A DNA stretch of 64,000 nt from Sarocladium kiliense. Taxonomy: Eukaryota; Ascomycota; Sordariomycetes; Hypocreales; Sarocladiaceae. The number at the start of each line of letters is the position of its first letter. Position 1 is the first letter of the stretch. The notes beneath the pieces were generated by a model, which saw nothing but the letters and a program-made list of their open reading frames with translations, was not told the origin of the DNA and did no database searches. The stretch spans positions 992,001 through 1,056,000 of the forward strand of contig JAUZTG010000012.1 of NCBI GenBank assembly GCA_030734395.1. Reading direction: 5' to 3'. This document shows, in pieces, positions 33,295-43,036 of this stretch. A program made the translations under genes and the position numbers.

Positions 33295-35692
33295 ATGCAC
33301 TCCGCACCCCGTGATGCTATCAAACACGCTCGACAACACAATGGATATCAACACGGCAGGCCTTCAACAAACCAACAACCAGCGAAACCCATGTGGCAGA
33401 GCTTCCCTTGCTGCCGACGCCACGACCTCACTTCGGGCGGCGTAAAAATCGACGATCCCTGCTTTTGGACCATTAGGATTATTTGTGTCGACGGCTCCTG
33501 GGTGGTTCAGCGACCAGAAGGTACACACAGTCACGATGCCGTAGACTACACTAAACCCAAGCCCAGATGGAGATGCGATGTATGCGAGCAAAACTTCGAC
33601 TATAATGAGAAGGCCTCACACATTTGTCCGGGGCCTATTGGCGTGTGCTATAAGTGCTTCGTCCGCTTTCCAAGAAGCGAGCTCCCGTCACATTGGCCCG
33701 TATGCCCGTCGGTTCTTTGCAATACTTTCTACAGGCCAAAAATCAAGGACATGGAACACCATCGCAAAGAATGTCCTGGTCCACCCAATAGGTCTCAGAA
33801 ACAGTACCACAAATGCAACCGAACCATTGACAAGGACAAGCTCGAAGAACATCTTGAGGGTTGCGAGTATTGGCACTGCAAGCACTGCTTGACGGCAATA
33901 GTGGCTTCAGGAAGAGACGAGCATCAAAAGATCTGCGAGAAATGGCGGTGCGCTGTTTGCTCCCAGAAAATGAAAGCATCACAAAGGGACGAGCATCTGC
34001 CGAACTGTCCATTCTGGATATGCACTCGCTGCAGCAGGAAATTCCCGCGGTCAGCTAAGGACGAGCACGTACAGTCCTGTGAGATCTGGTTCTGTAAGCT
34101 GTGTCGCAAGGACATGTTGAAGACAGAACGAGATGCTCACTTGCAGCACTGCGATTGGTGGCGGTGCGGCCGCTGTGAAAAGTCATGTTAAGGTCTGAGA
34201 GCGATCAGCATCTGCAGACCTGCGAGTACTGGCGGTGCTCCCGATGTGGCAGGCGCTTTCTGGCGTCAACGAGAGACGCGCATAAGATTGCATGTGCCGA
34301 AGCACTGCCTGCGCGTTGCATTCATTGCCGCAAAACGGGGCCACACGACGAGATCTCCAAGAACCAAGCTGGATGAAAAACGCGGGTTTGTCCAGGCTGT
34401 AAGTATATGCTCAGAGTTGACACGATTGCGGCACATTGGGCGAAATGCATTAAGATGAAATGCTCTAGCTGTTCCCGCATAGTCGAGCGCAATGGAATTC
34501 ATGACTGCCGAAAACGGCAATATCCAATCTGTTTGCAACGTTTTACTCGAGGATATGAGGACAATCATTTAAGACACTGTAAAGGATTCAAGAACATCGA
34601 CTCTCTTCGCTCAAAGGGAGAGTTAGATCATTGCATCAGTTCAATTCTATCGCAGGGCTTTCGATTCCCTCTCTTGGAAGGTTGCAACAAAACCATAACA
34701 ATGTTTCTGAAGCACCCTCGAAACACGTTCATTGTTGATTTCGAGTGCATCAGCTCGGAAGTTGGGCCACTACCACTTCAAGTTGCTATATTTGATGCTG
34801 CTGAGCGATAGGTTGTCCCCGCCACAGCCATTGATTATGGAATAACAATCGGGGAACTCCGAAAGAAAATCAGCTACTCAGATTTTCACCAGGCTCGCGG
34901 CCCCTTCTCCTCTGTTGCGGTGCTCCAAAAGTTCCAGCCTGGCCGTGAGGAAGACAAAACTACAGGCATGACCTGTCATGCAATTGCCGATCTTATAAGA
35001 AAGCATGTTGATGTAAGTGCAATATTTACCTCCTCCTATTTGCCTTTAAGTTAGCTAATTTACCTTCTTTCACCCAGGAACATGGGCCAGTGAAAGCCTG
35101 CATTGCTTGGGCAACTCATCCGATTGATATTAGATGCTTAAGTTACGTTCTTAAGACCGCAGGTGCAGAAGACCCGCTTATTCCCCGATGGAAATCTAGC
35201 GACCAACCACTAGCATGGTATCAGACTATCCGGCGTCAAATGAAACTCAGCGCAAGTCAGCTTTCCTTACGACTCGCGAAGCTTTATAGGGCCCCTTTCC
35301 CTAAGGATAAGAGGCTGACCTTAAATGCCCATAATACTGGGGTGGCTATCCGATTAGTCAAGGCATATCTGCTGAGGGCCTTTGGTATGCCTCTTCCGGG
35401 GAAAATTGATTCCCACTTCTCCGCTGGTCGCGGCGCAAAGGGATGGGAACTTGATGCTGAGAAGTTGCTTGGTCTTCTCGAGAAGGCGACCCCTGTTCTT
35501 GCCTCTCGTGAACTTGTCGACAATACCGAGGTTAGCCAAAGTGACATCGATAAGCTCTGGGACGACAAAGAAGTTTTGGAGGACATCTCAGACGATGAAT
35601 CTTTGGACGGTATCTTTGACGATGAATCTGCGGGGGGTCTCTCAATCAGACTTGAGCGGAAGGACCTATTGAATGATCCTATGAACTGTTAA
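33295..35692 (+). pseudogene. Tandem zinc-finger plus DEDD-exonuclease-like gene, broken
   Basis: From ATG 33295 the frame encodes about a dozen repeats of roughly 22 residues of the form W-x-C-x2-C-x9-10-(D/E)-x-H-x3-C (for example WRCAVCSQKMKASQRDEH and WICTRCSRKFPRSAKDEH). At about 34181-34185 the repeat pattern continues in another frame, as after a one-base loss. Two in-frame stops follow, TGA 34374-34376 and TAG 34809-34811, with the repeat and domain pattern running through both. A 65-nt intron (35013-35077, GTAAGT...CACCCAG) joins the last exon, ending at 35692. The C-terminal third resembles a DEDD-type 3'-5' exonuclease: motif I FIVDFECIS, motif II around ATHPIDIRCLSYVL, motif III HNTGVAIRLVKAYL. 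In motif III the position five after His, normally Asp in the DEDDh type, is Ala. The last 60 residues are acidic. The combination suggests nucleic-acid binding and trimming; I know no named family with this order. Confidence 0.6.
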
Positions 35693-36451
35693 GTTGAAGA
35701 TGCCTTCGAAATAAGACCAAAGGTTTACTCGCCTTTAAGGACTTCTCCCCTCCATACCCGGCTCGTCTGCGGGTTGATCTGTCTCCATCTTAGTCGAAGA
35801 AATTGTTTTCTGAACGTGCTGATCACGGGTGTAGAGAGATAAGTGAGGTCACTGAAGAGTGTTATTGTTGGAATGCCCTCTAATTCATCGAAGGAATTGA
35901 AGTGTATCGCCTTGCGAGAAGAAGAAAGGAACAGCTTTGTTTTGGTCGGGGCATTATAGTCATGTGGATGCAGAAGGGAGAGCCTGGCAATATGATGAGG
36001 GCTGGGCCAGGGCCCCAGTTCCGTCTTTCCTTCTACTAAGTAACTGAGCTACGGATATAAGTACGAAGGTAGGGTGCAAAGCGCACCGCCTCGGGGACAA
36101 GCCAAGGTCTAGCCAAGGCTGGGTATTTACCTCTCCTGAAACTCTACACGCAGACAGGGGACTTTTCCCTCTCTTAAGTACTACTCGTAGCTTCTGTGAG
36201 TCCAGAATACTACTCCCTATCGCCTTGTCTAACTACCTCTTCATTCTGTCATCGGTAGTGCGCAATGGTGAGTCGATACGGTGATCACGTCAGCGGCTAA
36301 TCTCCGGCTTTTTTATGTCCAGGACTTTTTTGTTAGGGTGCTGCGGTGTGGGTTCAACTGACGAAGCTTTGTGCGGGGCATTGCACAGGTTTGCAATTTG
36401 TTTCTCCCTTCAGCCTAACTTGCTTTGCATCAGATCCTATCACAGATCAGT
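35693..36451. other. Intergenic upstream of argininosuccinate lyase
   Basis: 759 bp without a supported gene. A TGAGTCG at 36269-36275 is one base from the Gcn4/CPC1 consensus TGASTCA, a plausible general amino-acid control site about 180 bp before the ATG. Poly-T stretches precede the start. Weak evidence. Confidence 0.35.
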
Positions 36452-37978
36452 ATGGATCCGACAAACGCGAAGAAGTCGACGCCGGCTAGCCTCCTCTGGG
36501 GGGGGCGTTTCAAAGGTAGGACTGGGGATCGCATTCTTTGAATCTTGATACATATTGAGCCTGCTGCTGATCTTGCTGTGACTAGGCACAATGGACGATC
36601 TCATGATGAAGTTTAACGAATCCCTTACATTCGACAAGGTTCTCTACAAAGTCGACCTCAGAGGCTCTGCGACGTACGCAAGGGCGCTTCAGCAGTTGAA
36701 TATCTTCTCTCCAGAGGAGTTATCACAAGTATTGGACGGCCTGGCACAGGTTGAAAGGGAGTGGGAGGAGGGGACTTTCTTCATTAACCCAAAGTCCGAC
36801 GAGGATATACATACTGCGAACGAACGACGACTCTCCGAGATCATCGGCCCTGTCGCTGGCAAACTCCACACTGGACGCTCGCGTAATGATCAAATCGCCA
36901 CAGACCTGCGACTATGGGCTCGAGATCAACTGTCAGATATCACAGCGTCGATGAAGACCTTACTGGGAGTTTGTGCAGACGTCGCGCAATCTTCCCTCCC
37001 TCTCTTGATGCCTGGATATACACACCTCCAGCGTGCACAGGTAGTCAGGTTCTCGCACTGGCTTCTTGCACATGCAACGTTCTTTGTCGGGGACTTGGAA
37101 AGGCTGCAGGGCGTTCAGCAAAGGCTAAACTCGTGCCCTCTTGGCTCTGGCGCCCTAGCTGGCAATCCGTTCAATATTGACCGCGAGTTCCTAGCTCGTG
37201 ACCTCGGCTTTGACTCTGTTCACCCGAATAGCCTAGCAGCAGTGTCTGACCGGGATTTTATCATTGAGATCCTGCAATGGTCGAGCTTGCTCATGACCCA
37301 TCTTAGCCGCCTTGCTGAGGATTTGATTCTGTATTCCTCAGCTGAATTCGGGTTTATCCAAGTTGCCGATGCTTACAGTTCGGGTAGCAGCCTCATGCCC
37401 CAGAAGAAAAACCCGGATAGCTTAGAGCTTATCCGGGGTAAAGCTGGTCGTGTTCAAGGACAGGTTTGGCTCGCACAGCTCCAACTTCTAGACTTGACAC
37501 TAACATATCACAGGCTTTCGGTGTCATGACCACTGTCAAAGGACTTCCCACGTCATATAATAAGGATCTGCAGGACACGGTCGAGCCCCTTTTAGATTGT
37601 GTGAAAACAGTCAACTATTGCCTGGCAATCATGCAAGGCGTTATCGGGTCGATGGAGATCAATGGGGATAAGATGCATGCTGCCTTGACAGCAGATATGC
37701 TTGCCACCGACGTTGCAGAATACCTTGTTCGAAAAGGGGTCCCGTTTCGGCAGACACATCATACTGCTGGAGCTGTTGTACGCGCAGCTGAGGATCGTAA
37801 GATTTCAATTACGGAACTATCACTCAAGGATCTCCAAGAAATCTCGCCATTGTTCGAAAAAGACATATCTCAAGTGTTTGACTTTGAAAAGTCTGTCGAG
37901 AGGAGATCCGCCATAGGTGGAACTAGCCAAAGCGCAGTGTTGGCACAGATTGAGACGATCAAGGCTCTCATTTCCTAG
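36452..37978 (+). CDS. ARG4: Argininosuccinate lyase
   Basis: The model is join(36452..36515,36586..37463,37514..37978), 468 aa, the usual length of the family. Introns are 70 nt (GTAGGA...TGACTAG) and 50 nt (GTTTGG...ACTAACATATCACAG). The protein begins MDPTNAKKS...LLWGGRFKGTMDD, carries HTGRSRNDQ at residues 116-124, and the fumarate-lyase signature GSSLMPQKKNPD from residue 288 with the flexible catalytic Ser loop. The second splice lands just after the KAGRV segment, as expected for the fold. It splits argininosuccinate into arginine and fumarate, the last step of arginine synthesis, as a homotetramer in the cytosol. All key motifs are intact. It lies inside the 5S-bounded island next to two pseudogenes, so it may be a second or relocated copy; its sequence is rather diverged from typical filamentous-fungal ASL in my judgement. 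The symbol follows yeast usage. Confidence 0.93.
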
Positions 37979-38362
37979 CAACGGCACTTCGTCAGCAGTT
38001 GTTTTTAGATAGCTAATGTGTTAGAAACCAATAGAGAATATCCCTGCCAGCTGGTACTTAAGTAGGTAGTTCTGTTTACTTCTCGCGGCAGCTATAATGA
38101 AGGTGCCAGGCCATGGTTGGGGGAAGGGCGCCGGTAGGCGCGGGAAGCAGGGAATACGGTACCGTTGTTGCAGACATTTTCCAAGATCTACTACAGCGAC
38201 CTTGAACGGCTCGCAACTTGACGTGTCCGTAGTATAATGGTCAGAAGATTCAATGTTATTTATCTTCATCCCCCTACTAAAACTGCTGACCGGTTCCGTC
38301 AAGAACGACCAGGTATTACGGTATTATTAAGGTTATAAGGTAAACCATTGCCTCATTCTTGC
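37979..38362. other. Short gap between ASL and 5S gene
   Basis: 384 bp. It contains a 20-nt stretch at 38225-38244 (TCCGTAGTATAATGGTCAGA) like the 5' end of a tRNA-Asp, not followed by a tRNA body. No other feature. Confidence 0.45.
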
Positions 38363-38481
38363 ACATACGACCATACCTAGTAGAGAACACGGGATCCCGT
38401 CCGCTCTCCCCTAGTTAAACTGCTAAGGGGCTGATTAGTAGTTGGGTCGGTGACGACCAGCGAATACCGGCTGTTGTATGT
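38363..38481 (+). rRNA. 5S ribosomal RNA gene
   Basis: 119 nt beginning ACATACGACCATACC and ending TGTTGTATGT, so the ends pair (helix I) as in all 5S rRNAs. The fungal blocks GGGATCCCGTCCGCTCTCCC, TTAGTAGTTGGGTCGGTGAC (box C region) and CGACCAGCGAATACC are present. A run of T from 38481 to 38489 is the Pol III terminator. This is a dispersed single 5S gene, as in Neurospora, transcribed toward the Dbl2-like gene whose ATG is 267 bp downstream. I estimate it is intact; it is not in a tandem array. Confidence 0.96.
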
Positions 38482-38489
38482 TTTTTTTT
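38482..38489 (+). terminator. Pol III oligo-T terminator of the 5S gene
   Basis: An uninterrupted run of T directly after the 5S 3' end, as required for RNA polymerase III termination. Confidence 0.85.
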
Positions 38490-38748
38490 GTCGTATATTT
38501 TTCTTCACTTTTGATGTTTTGCTAGTCTGCTCCATAACACCTGGTCGTGGTGGGTGGATATTCCTCTTTAGGCTGGCACGTGATTAGGCGTTGGCAGTCG
38601 CGTTCGTCAGCGACCCCACCACTTCTTAACGCGTCTCGTTATATTAGGACACGTCGATTCTCACTGTGTGAATTTGACCGAGTGTGTTGGGAAATTCCCA
38701 GTCTCGTCAGGCGCATGTTCAAAAATTCAGTCATGGGTTGGAGGCATC

Positions 38749-41700
38749 ATGTCTTCAACGCCAGAAACAGCCGGGACTTCGGCAGCGGTCTACGACTTCA
38801 TCTGCCTCTTCACTCATGACCTCAAGCGCAAGCAAAAGCGTTGGCAGGACGGGAAACTCAAATACCATACGTTCAACAAGAAACTTATGGTCTATGATGA
38901 CCGGGGCAATTTTGTTGGTGAAAGTCATTGGCAGGAGGATGGAGATTTGGAGGATGGGTGCGAACTGGCTTTGGAAAGGGGAGGGGCTATCGTGCAAGTT
39001 GCGGAGTGCGTGGGATCTCGAACCCAGGATTTGACGGAGTTGATCGACAAGAGAGCAAAGGAAGTCGAGACACGAAGAGCGAATAAGGCGACGCGAATCG
39101 TCCCTGGAGCCGTCTCAACCCCTAGCAGTAGCCGACTAGCTCTGGCGATGCACACTCACAACTTTCAACAGCGTCCGCTGGCATCTTTGGTCAGGAGTCC
39201 AGGACCTATCGGCCGATCAGTTGTTCCCTCGGTATCACCTTACGAGTCTCGTATTGCAGAGCGTAGTCTGTACATGGTCTCTTCGGGAACGACTTCGACA
39301 TCGAAGCGGAAGAGGAGCGTGTCACCGCCGAGCAAGATGGGACATGCAAGGGCCCTGTTTGGGACGCAATTGAGTCTTTCTGCTACGCCATTGAGTTTAT
39401 CTCAGGTAAGGAGAAACGTTCTTTCTCAGAAACCTGTCAATGTGCCACCACCTCCTCCAGAGATCAGTGGCCCAGACGAGAAGTCTCAGGATACAGGCAG
39501 AGTTGATCAGTCATCCACGGCCACGGAGAACCGTGATCGGCATCTTGTTGATGAGACAATGCAACGGCAGACGACATCACAACCTGAAACAGAGAAGCAG
39601 GACATGACTGCGGGCCCACGCCGCCCTGACCCTCGAACAGCAGCAGTAACCAAAGACTTGGAATCGCCAGAGAAAGCGCAGACGAGAGTTGAGCGTACCA
39701 AAGTCGACAGACCAGGACCCTCCAAGAACTTGTCTCCCGATGGCAGCTCCGAACCCCGTCATGTGTCAAAACGTCAACGGTCACCTTCACTGGGCAGCCA
39801 TGCCACGAAGAAACGGGCGCATTGCGAAAGGAGGGGACAGGAAGCTGAAACGAATGAGAATTCGGCGGCGAGTTCCCAGAACCAGGGGCTCGCCAAGCCT
39901 AGAGAAACGATTGACATGACTGAGGATAAGGGAGCATGTCTTGCAACCACCCAAACGCCAAAGACTGGTGGTTGCCGTGGTCGTCCAACAGAGAAGCGAC
40001 TCAAACCGCCACCACAGGCGATTCTTCGATCTGATCGTCACGCTCAAGAAACGGGGCTGGAAAACCGTGACGCGAGGGACATGGCTTGTGAAGCCGACAA
40101 GGCGGCCACAGATAAGATTGATCCACAACAACCTTTGATAGCGAGGCCTGAACCTCGTAACGACGAGCCGCGAACAGAACTCCGCATCAGGCCTCGGCAG
40201 AAACGAGGTCTGTTGATGCTGTCAGAGAAGAAAGCACAGGCACTGCCCCGATTTCATAAGAGTATGGTTCCAGTTCGTGGTAGTGATGATTCTCCGAGGG
40301 ATCCCAAAGCAACCAACCCGCCAGCTCCAAAGCCACGGTTACCAAATCAAGTGGATCTCTACGACCTTCCGATCTCTGACGAAGAGCCTGCACTGAAGAA
40401 GACCAAGAAAACCGACTCGGTGTCTAACCGGTGGGGATCCCGTCCAGAAGAGCAGGACAAACGGTTTGAGGAATGGCTGGGTACAGATGATTCGTTTGCC
40501 GAAGCTGGGTCAGTGAGTCCGGATCAGTCAGGCCCGACAAGGAGAACTCGGACCAAGTCTTCAAAGTCGGAAGCGAGAAACAACAAATTACTTGATGAAG
40601 AAGATCTGGAGGAAGAGAGTTATAACATTCATAAGACGAAGTTCACCGAGGATCAGGTGGTTAAAGGGCCCCGTATCGAACGATTGGCACGCAAGAGCAT
40701 CAAGAGCAGAGAAATCATCGGTTTCATCCCTTCCGAGGGTGTTCATTTCCAGATGCCCTTCAACAATCATGGCTTTACGGGAACATTGCAGTCAGCTCCA
40801 GCTCTCCCTGGGGAAGACCTTGTCGCACCCACAGAAGAGAGACATACTGCGGCGAAGGAACCAAGTGAATCTCAGTCAGGCTCGTCCCCAGTGCAGCAGA
40901 GTCGGTCTCCAAGCAGTGCATCGATTCCAATTGCTCAAGAACCGACGGCCATGAGCCTGACACAGTCGGGAAAAGCGGCAGTGCCTGCCATGGAGCCCGC
41001 TCCAGCTGCTGGAGACGATCAGTTTGGAACTGAGAAGCCAGGATGTACAATGGACGTCGGAGCCGCGGCACCCACTTCGCTCTCGCAGCTACTACCTCTA
41101 CAAGCTGTTGAAGAGCGTGAGAGCGTTGTCGCAAAACCCAATGGAAGCAAAGCGCCAATGGAAAGCCTTTCGACCACTCCGGGCTCTCACCGGCCTGCTG
41201 TAGGCGGCGTGCCGCACGATGATGAAACAGGGAAGGGGGAGGACTGTATTCAACAAGGCGATGTGGAGGCTACAGACCCCCTCAAAGGAGTTATCGTGTC
41301 GGAAGGCAACCAGATCAACGTCACTACGTCTTCGAAATGGACAGTCGCCGTGCCCAAAACCGCTGTCATCGGCAGTCTGACCAGCGCTGACAACCAAGTC
41401 CGTGACGACCAGGTCGACTCTGAGCAATCGCGCGCCGTGAAACTTGATGATAAGGTGGCCCGGCCGGTATCTAGTGATGAGTCTGTCCCAGGACAGTCAG
41501 GTCCAGCGGCGCCCCCCAACATGCAGCGCAATACGTCAACAAGTAGCAGATCGAAAGCAGCAGACGAGCTCGACACGAACCTAACCAGATCTTGCAGCTG
41601 TGCCTGCTCAGCTTCAGAAGACCATCCCAATACAAACGAGACGGGCTCATCTCTTAACGGAAATGTCTCAGGAGCATGTGCACCACGACAGATCTCTAAT

Positions 41701-41949
41701 CCAGCAACACGAGGGAGAAAAGCTGCTGCAAAAAAAGATGCCGCTGGTATGGCGCCTCGCACGCTGGTGCAATTGGATCCGCCTCGCCCTGTCATCATGA
41801 GGAGGGCTCCAGCGGCTGTCGCAAGACCAGCTCCTCAGCTGCCAAACTCGGTAGTGTCCGCTTTTACGACGGCAAACGGCGGTGCTTGGAGTAAGCACGC
41901 GCATGATTTGCTTGGGATGACCCGTCCGGGCAAGGCAACAGCGGAGTAA
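38749..41949 (+). CDS. ZGRF1-like N-terminal (DUF2439) protein, Dbl2-type
   Basis: A single exon of 1066 aa from ATG 38749 (MSSTPETAGTSAAVYDF). The frame extends 27 codons further up, but the later ATG directly precedes the conserved domain. Residues about 10-90 are the DUF2439 domain (VYDFICLFTHDLKRKQKRWQ, HTFNKKLMVYDDRGNFVGE, GCELALERGGAIVQV). The remainder is a long disordered Ser/Pro/Arg/Glu tail with many SP/TP sites and a C-terminal GGAWSKHAHDLLGM motif typical of the fungal members. In fission yeast the DUF2439 protein Dbl2 directs the Fbh1 helicase to recombination intermediates, and in animals the domain belongs to ZGRF1; a DNA-repair role here is inferred. It is nuclear by expectation. 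The 5S gene lies in its promoter region. Confidence 0.85.
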   Translation: MSSTPETAGTSAAVYDFICLFTHDLKRKQKRWQDGKLKYHTFNKKLMVYDDRGNFVGESHWQEDGDLEDGCELALERGGAIVQVAECVGSRTQDLTELIDKRAKEVETRRANKATRIVPGAVSTPSSSRLALAMHTHNFQQRPLASLVRSPGPIGRSVVPSVSPYESRIAERSLYMVSSGTTSTSKRKRSVSPPSKMGHARALFGTQLSLSATPLSLSQVRRNVLSQKPVNVPPPPPEISGPDEKSQDTGRVDQSSTATENRDRHLVDETMQRQTTSQPETEKQDMTAGPRRPDPRTAAVTKDLESPEKAQTRVERTKVDRPGPSKNLSPDGSSEPRHVSKRQRSPSLGSHATKKRAHCERRGQEAETNENSAASSQNQGLAKPRETIDMTEDKGACLATTQTPKTGGCRGRPTEKRLKPPPQAILRSDRHAQETGLENRDARDMACEADKAATDKIDPQQPLIARPEPRNDEPRTELRIRPRQKRGLLMLSEKKAQALPRFHKSMVPVRGSDDSPRDPKATNPPAPKPRLPNQVDLYDLPISDEEPALKKTKKTDSVSNRWGSRPEEQDKRFEEWLGTDDSFAEAGSVSPDQSGPTRRTRTKSSKSEARNNKLLDEEDLEEESYNIHKTKFTEDQVVKGPRIERLARKSIKSREIIGFIPSEGVHFQMPFNNHGFTGTLQSAPALPGEDLVAPTEERHTAAKEPSESQSGSSPVQQSRSPSSASIPIAQEPTAMSLTQSGKAAVPAMEPAPAAGDDQFGTEKPGCTMDVGAAAPTSLSQLLPLQAVEERESVVAKPNGSKAPMESLSTTPGSHRPAVGGVPHDDETGKGEDCIQQGDVEATDPLKGVIVSEGNQINVTTSSKWTVAVPKTAVIGSLTSADNQVRDDQVDSEQSRAVKLDDKVARPVSSDESVPGQSGPAAPPNMQRNTSTSSRSKAADELDTNLTRSCSCACSASEDHPNTNETGSSLNGNVSGACAPRQISNPATRGRKAAAKKDAAGMAPRTLVQLDPPRPVIMRRAPAAVARPAPQLPNSVVSAFTTANGGAWSKHAHDLLGMTRPGKATAE

Positions 41950-43036
41950 CGGCTGCGATTGCAGGGTCTTTGTCATCCATTCATGAGGTGGTAGCATCGG
42001 GGAATGGTGCACAGGGACGTGAACCTGGCTATTTCATCGTTCGGCGTACCAAATGGGGTTCGGTTAGGTGGAGGTTGGCGTCAGTTTGCATGTAGCACAG
42101 CATGGCGTTTCAGGCGCAATTTTTTGTAGGAGCTCGGCACTTGCTGGGAAGCCGTATAGCGGCGCATCTCTCTCGGTCTGTTGATCGTGGGTGAGTTCGT
42201 CAAGGACATGCATATATGTGTTCGGACGCACAAGGGCAGGCTGAAGGTGAGCCATGGTCCCAATGGACAACATAGCACATGTCGGCTCGAGGGTAGAGTC
42301 TCATGACGTTGAGTCAATTGCAACGCACATGATTGCATACGGAATAGGCTTCTTGGGACAATTGACACGAGTCTGCCAATATCTATATCTCATTTGAGAA
42401 CGGCTACAAAGCCACTGGACGAAGATCTGGGGTCCGTTTTGAGAGGCCCCTCCCCCGATGGATGGTGGATGGTGGAGGTTGAGTCACACTTGCATACCGC
42501 TGGCTGCACGCTATTGGCCAATTGAAGGCTCTTTTGCTCGCCGAAAAGCCAGGCCGGTAGTGGATCTAGTGGGTCTCTTAAGCCAATCAAGATGCGATCT
42601 TTCAGGAGATCCGACGGCTCTGGCTTGAATGATTGGCCAGCTGCCAGTGTGCCCGCAGATGGCCCTAGGCCATTTCGAGCACGCCGAAAGAGTCAGTCGT
42701 CACGGACCATGTGGCTGCGCATGGCCCGCCAGACTCGCTCCAACTCCAGGCCTCACATCTCGAACTGAAATACCAGTGCTGACTCCCTCCCGGCGAGCCT
42801 CAGGCCTCCGTCCCTTCGCACTCGCTCTTCTATCTTGTCCGAAGACCTCTTCTCCTTTCGGCACGCCGTATGCCTGCCATCAGTCGTGCTATCACGAAAT
42901 CACAACCATCGCAAGACCTACGTCTTTCCCAATTCATCTCGCCGTGGTTGATTCAGGCACCTGAACCTTATCCACTATCCTCACCGTGGCTTCCTATTCC
43001 CCTGAATATCAGCCAGTTCACCTAACATCGGCTACA
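41950..43036. other. Intergenic upstream of half-zinc-cluster regulator
   Basis: A gap of about 1.1 kb between two genes on the same strand. The last 250 bp are C-rich with CTCGC and CCTC runs (leader-like). The frame starting at GTG 42986 is the 5' extension of the next gene and is not used. No gene is seen. Confidence 0.45.

Noticed and set aside
38225..38244. tRNA-Asp-like start TCCGTAGTATAATGGTCAGA
   Set aside because: No anticodon arm or T-arm follows; only a fragment or coincidence.
30512..38748. Starship giant transposon at a 5S site
   Set aside because: No DUF3435 tyrosine recombinase can be recognised and the interval is only about 7 kb, so the name is not justified; only the 5S pair is reported.
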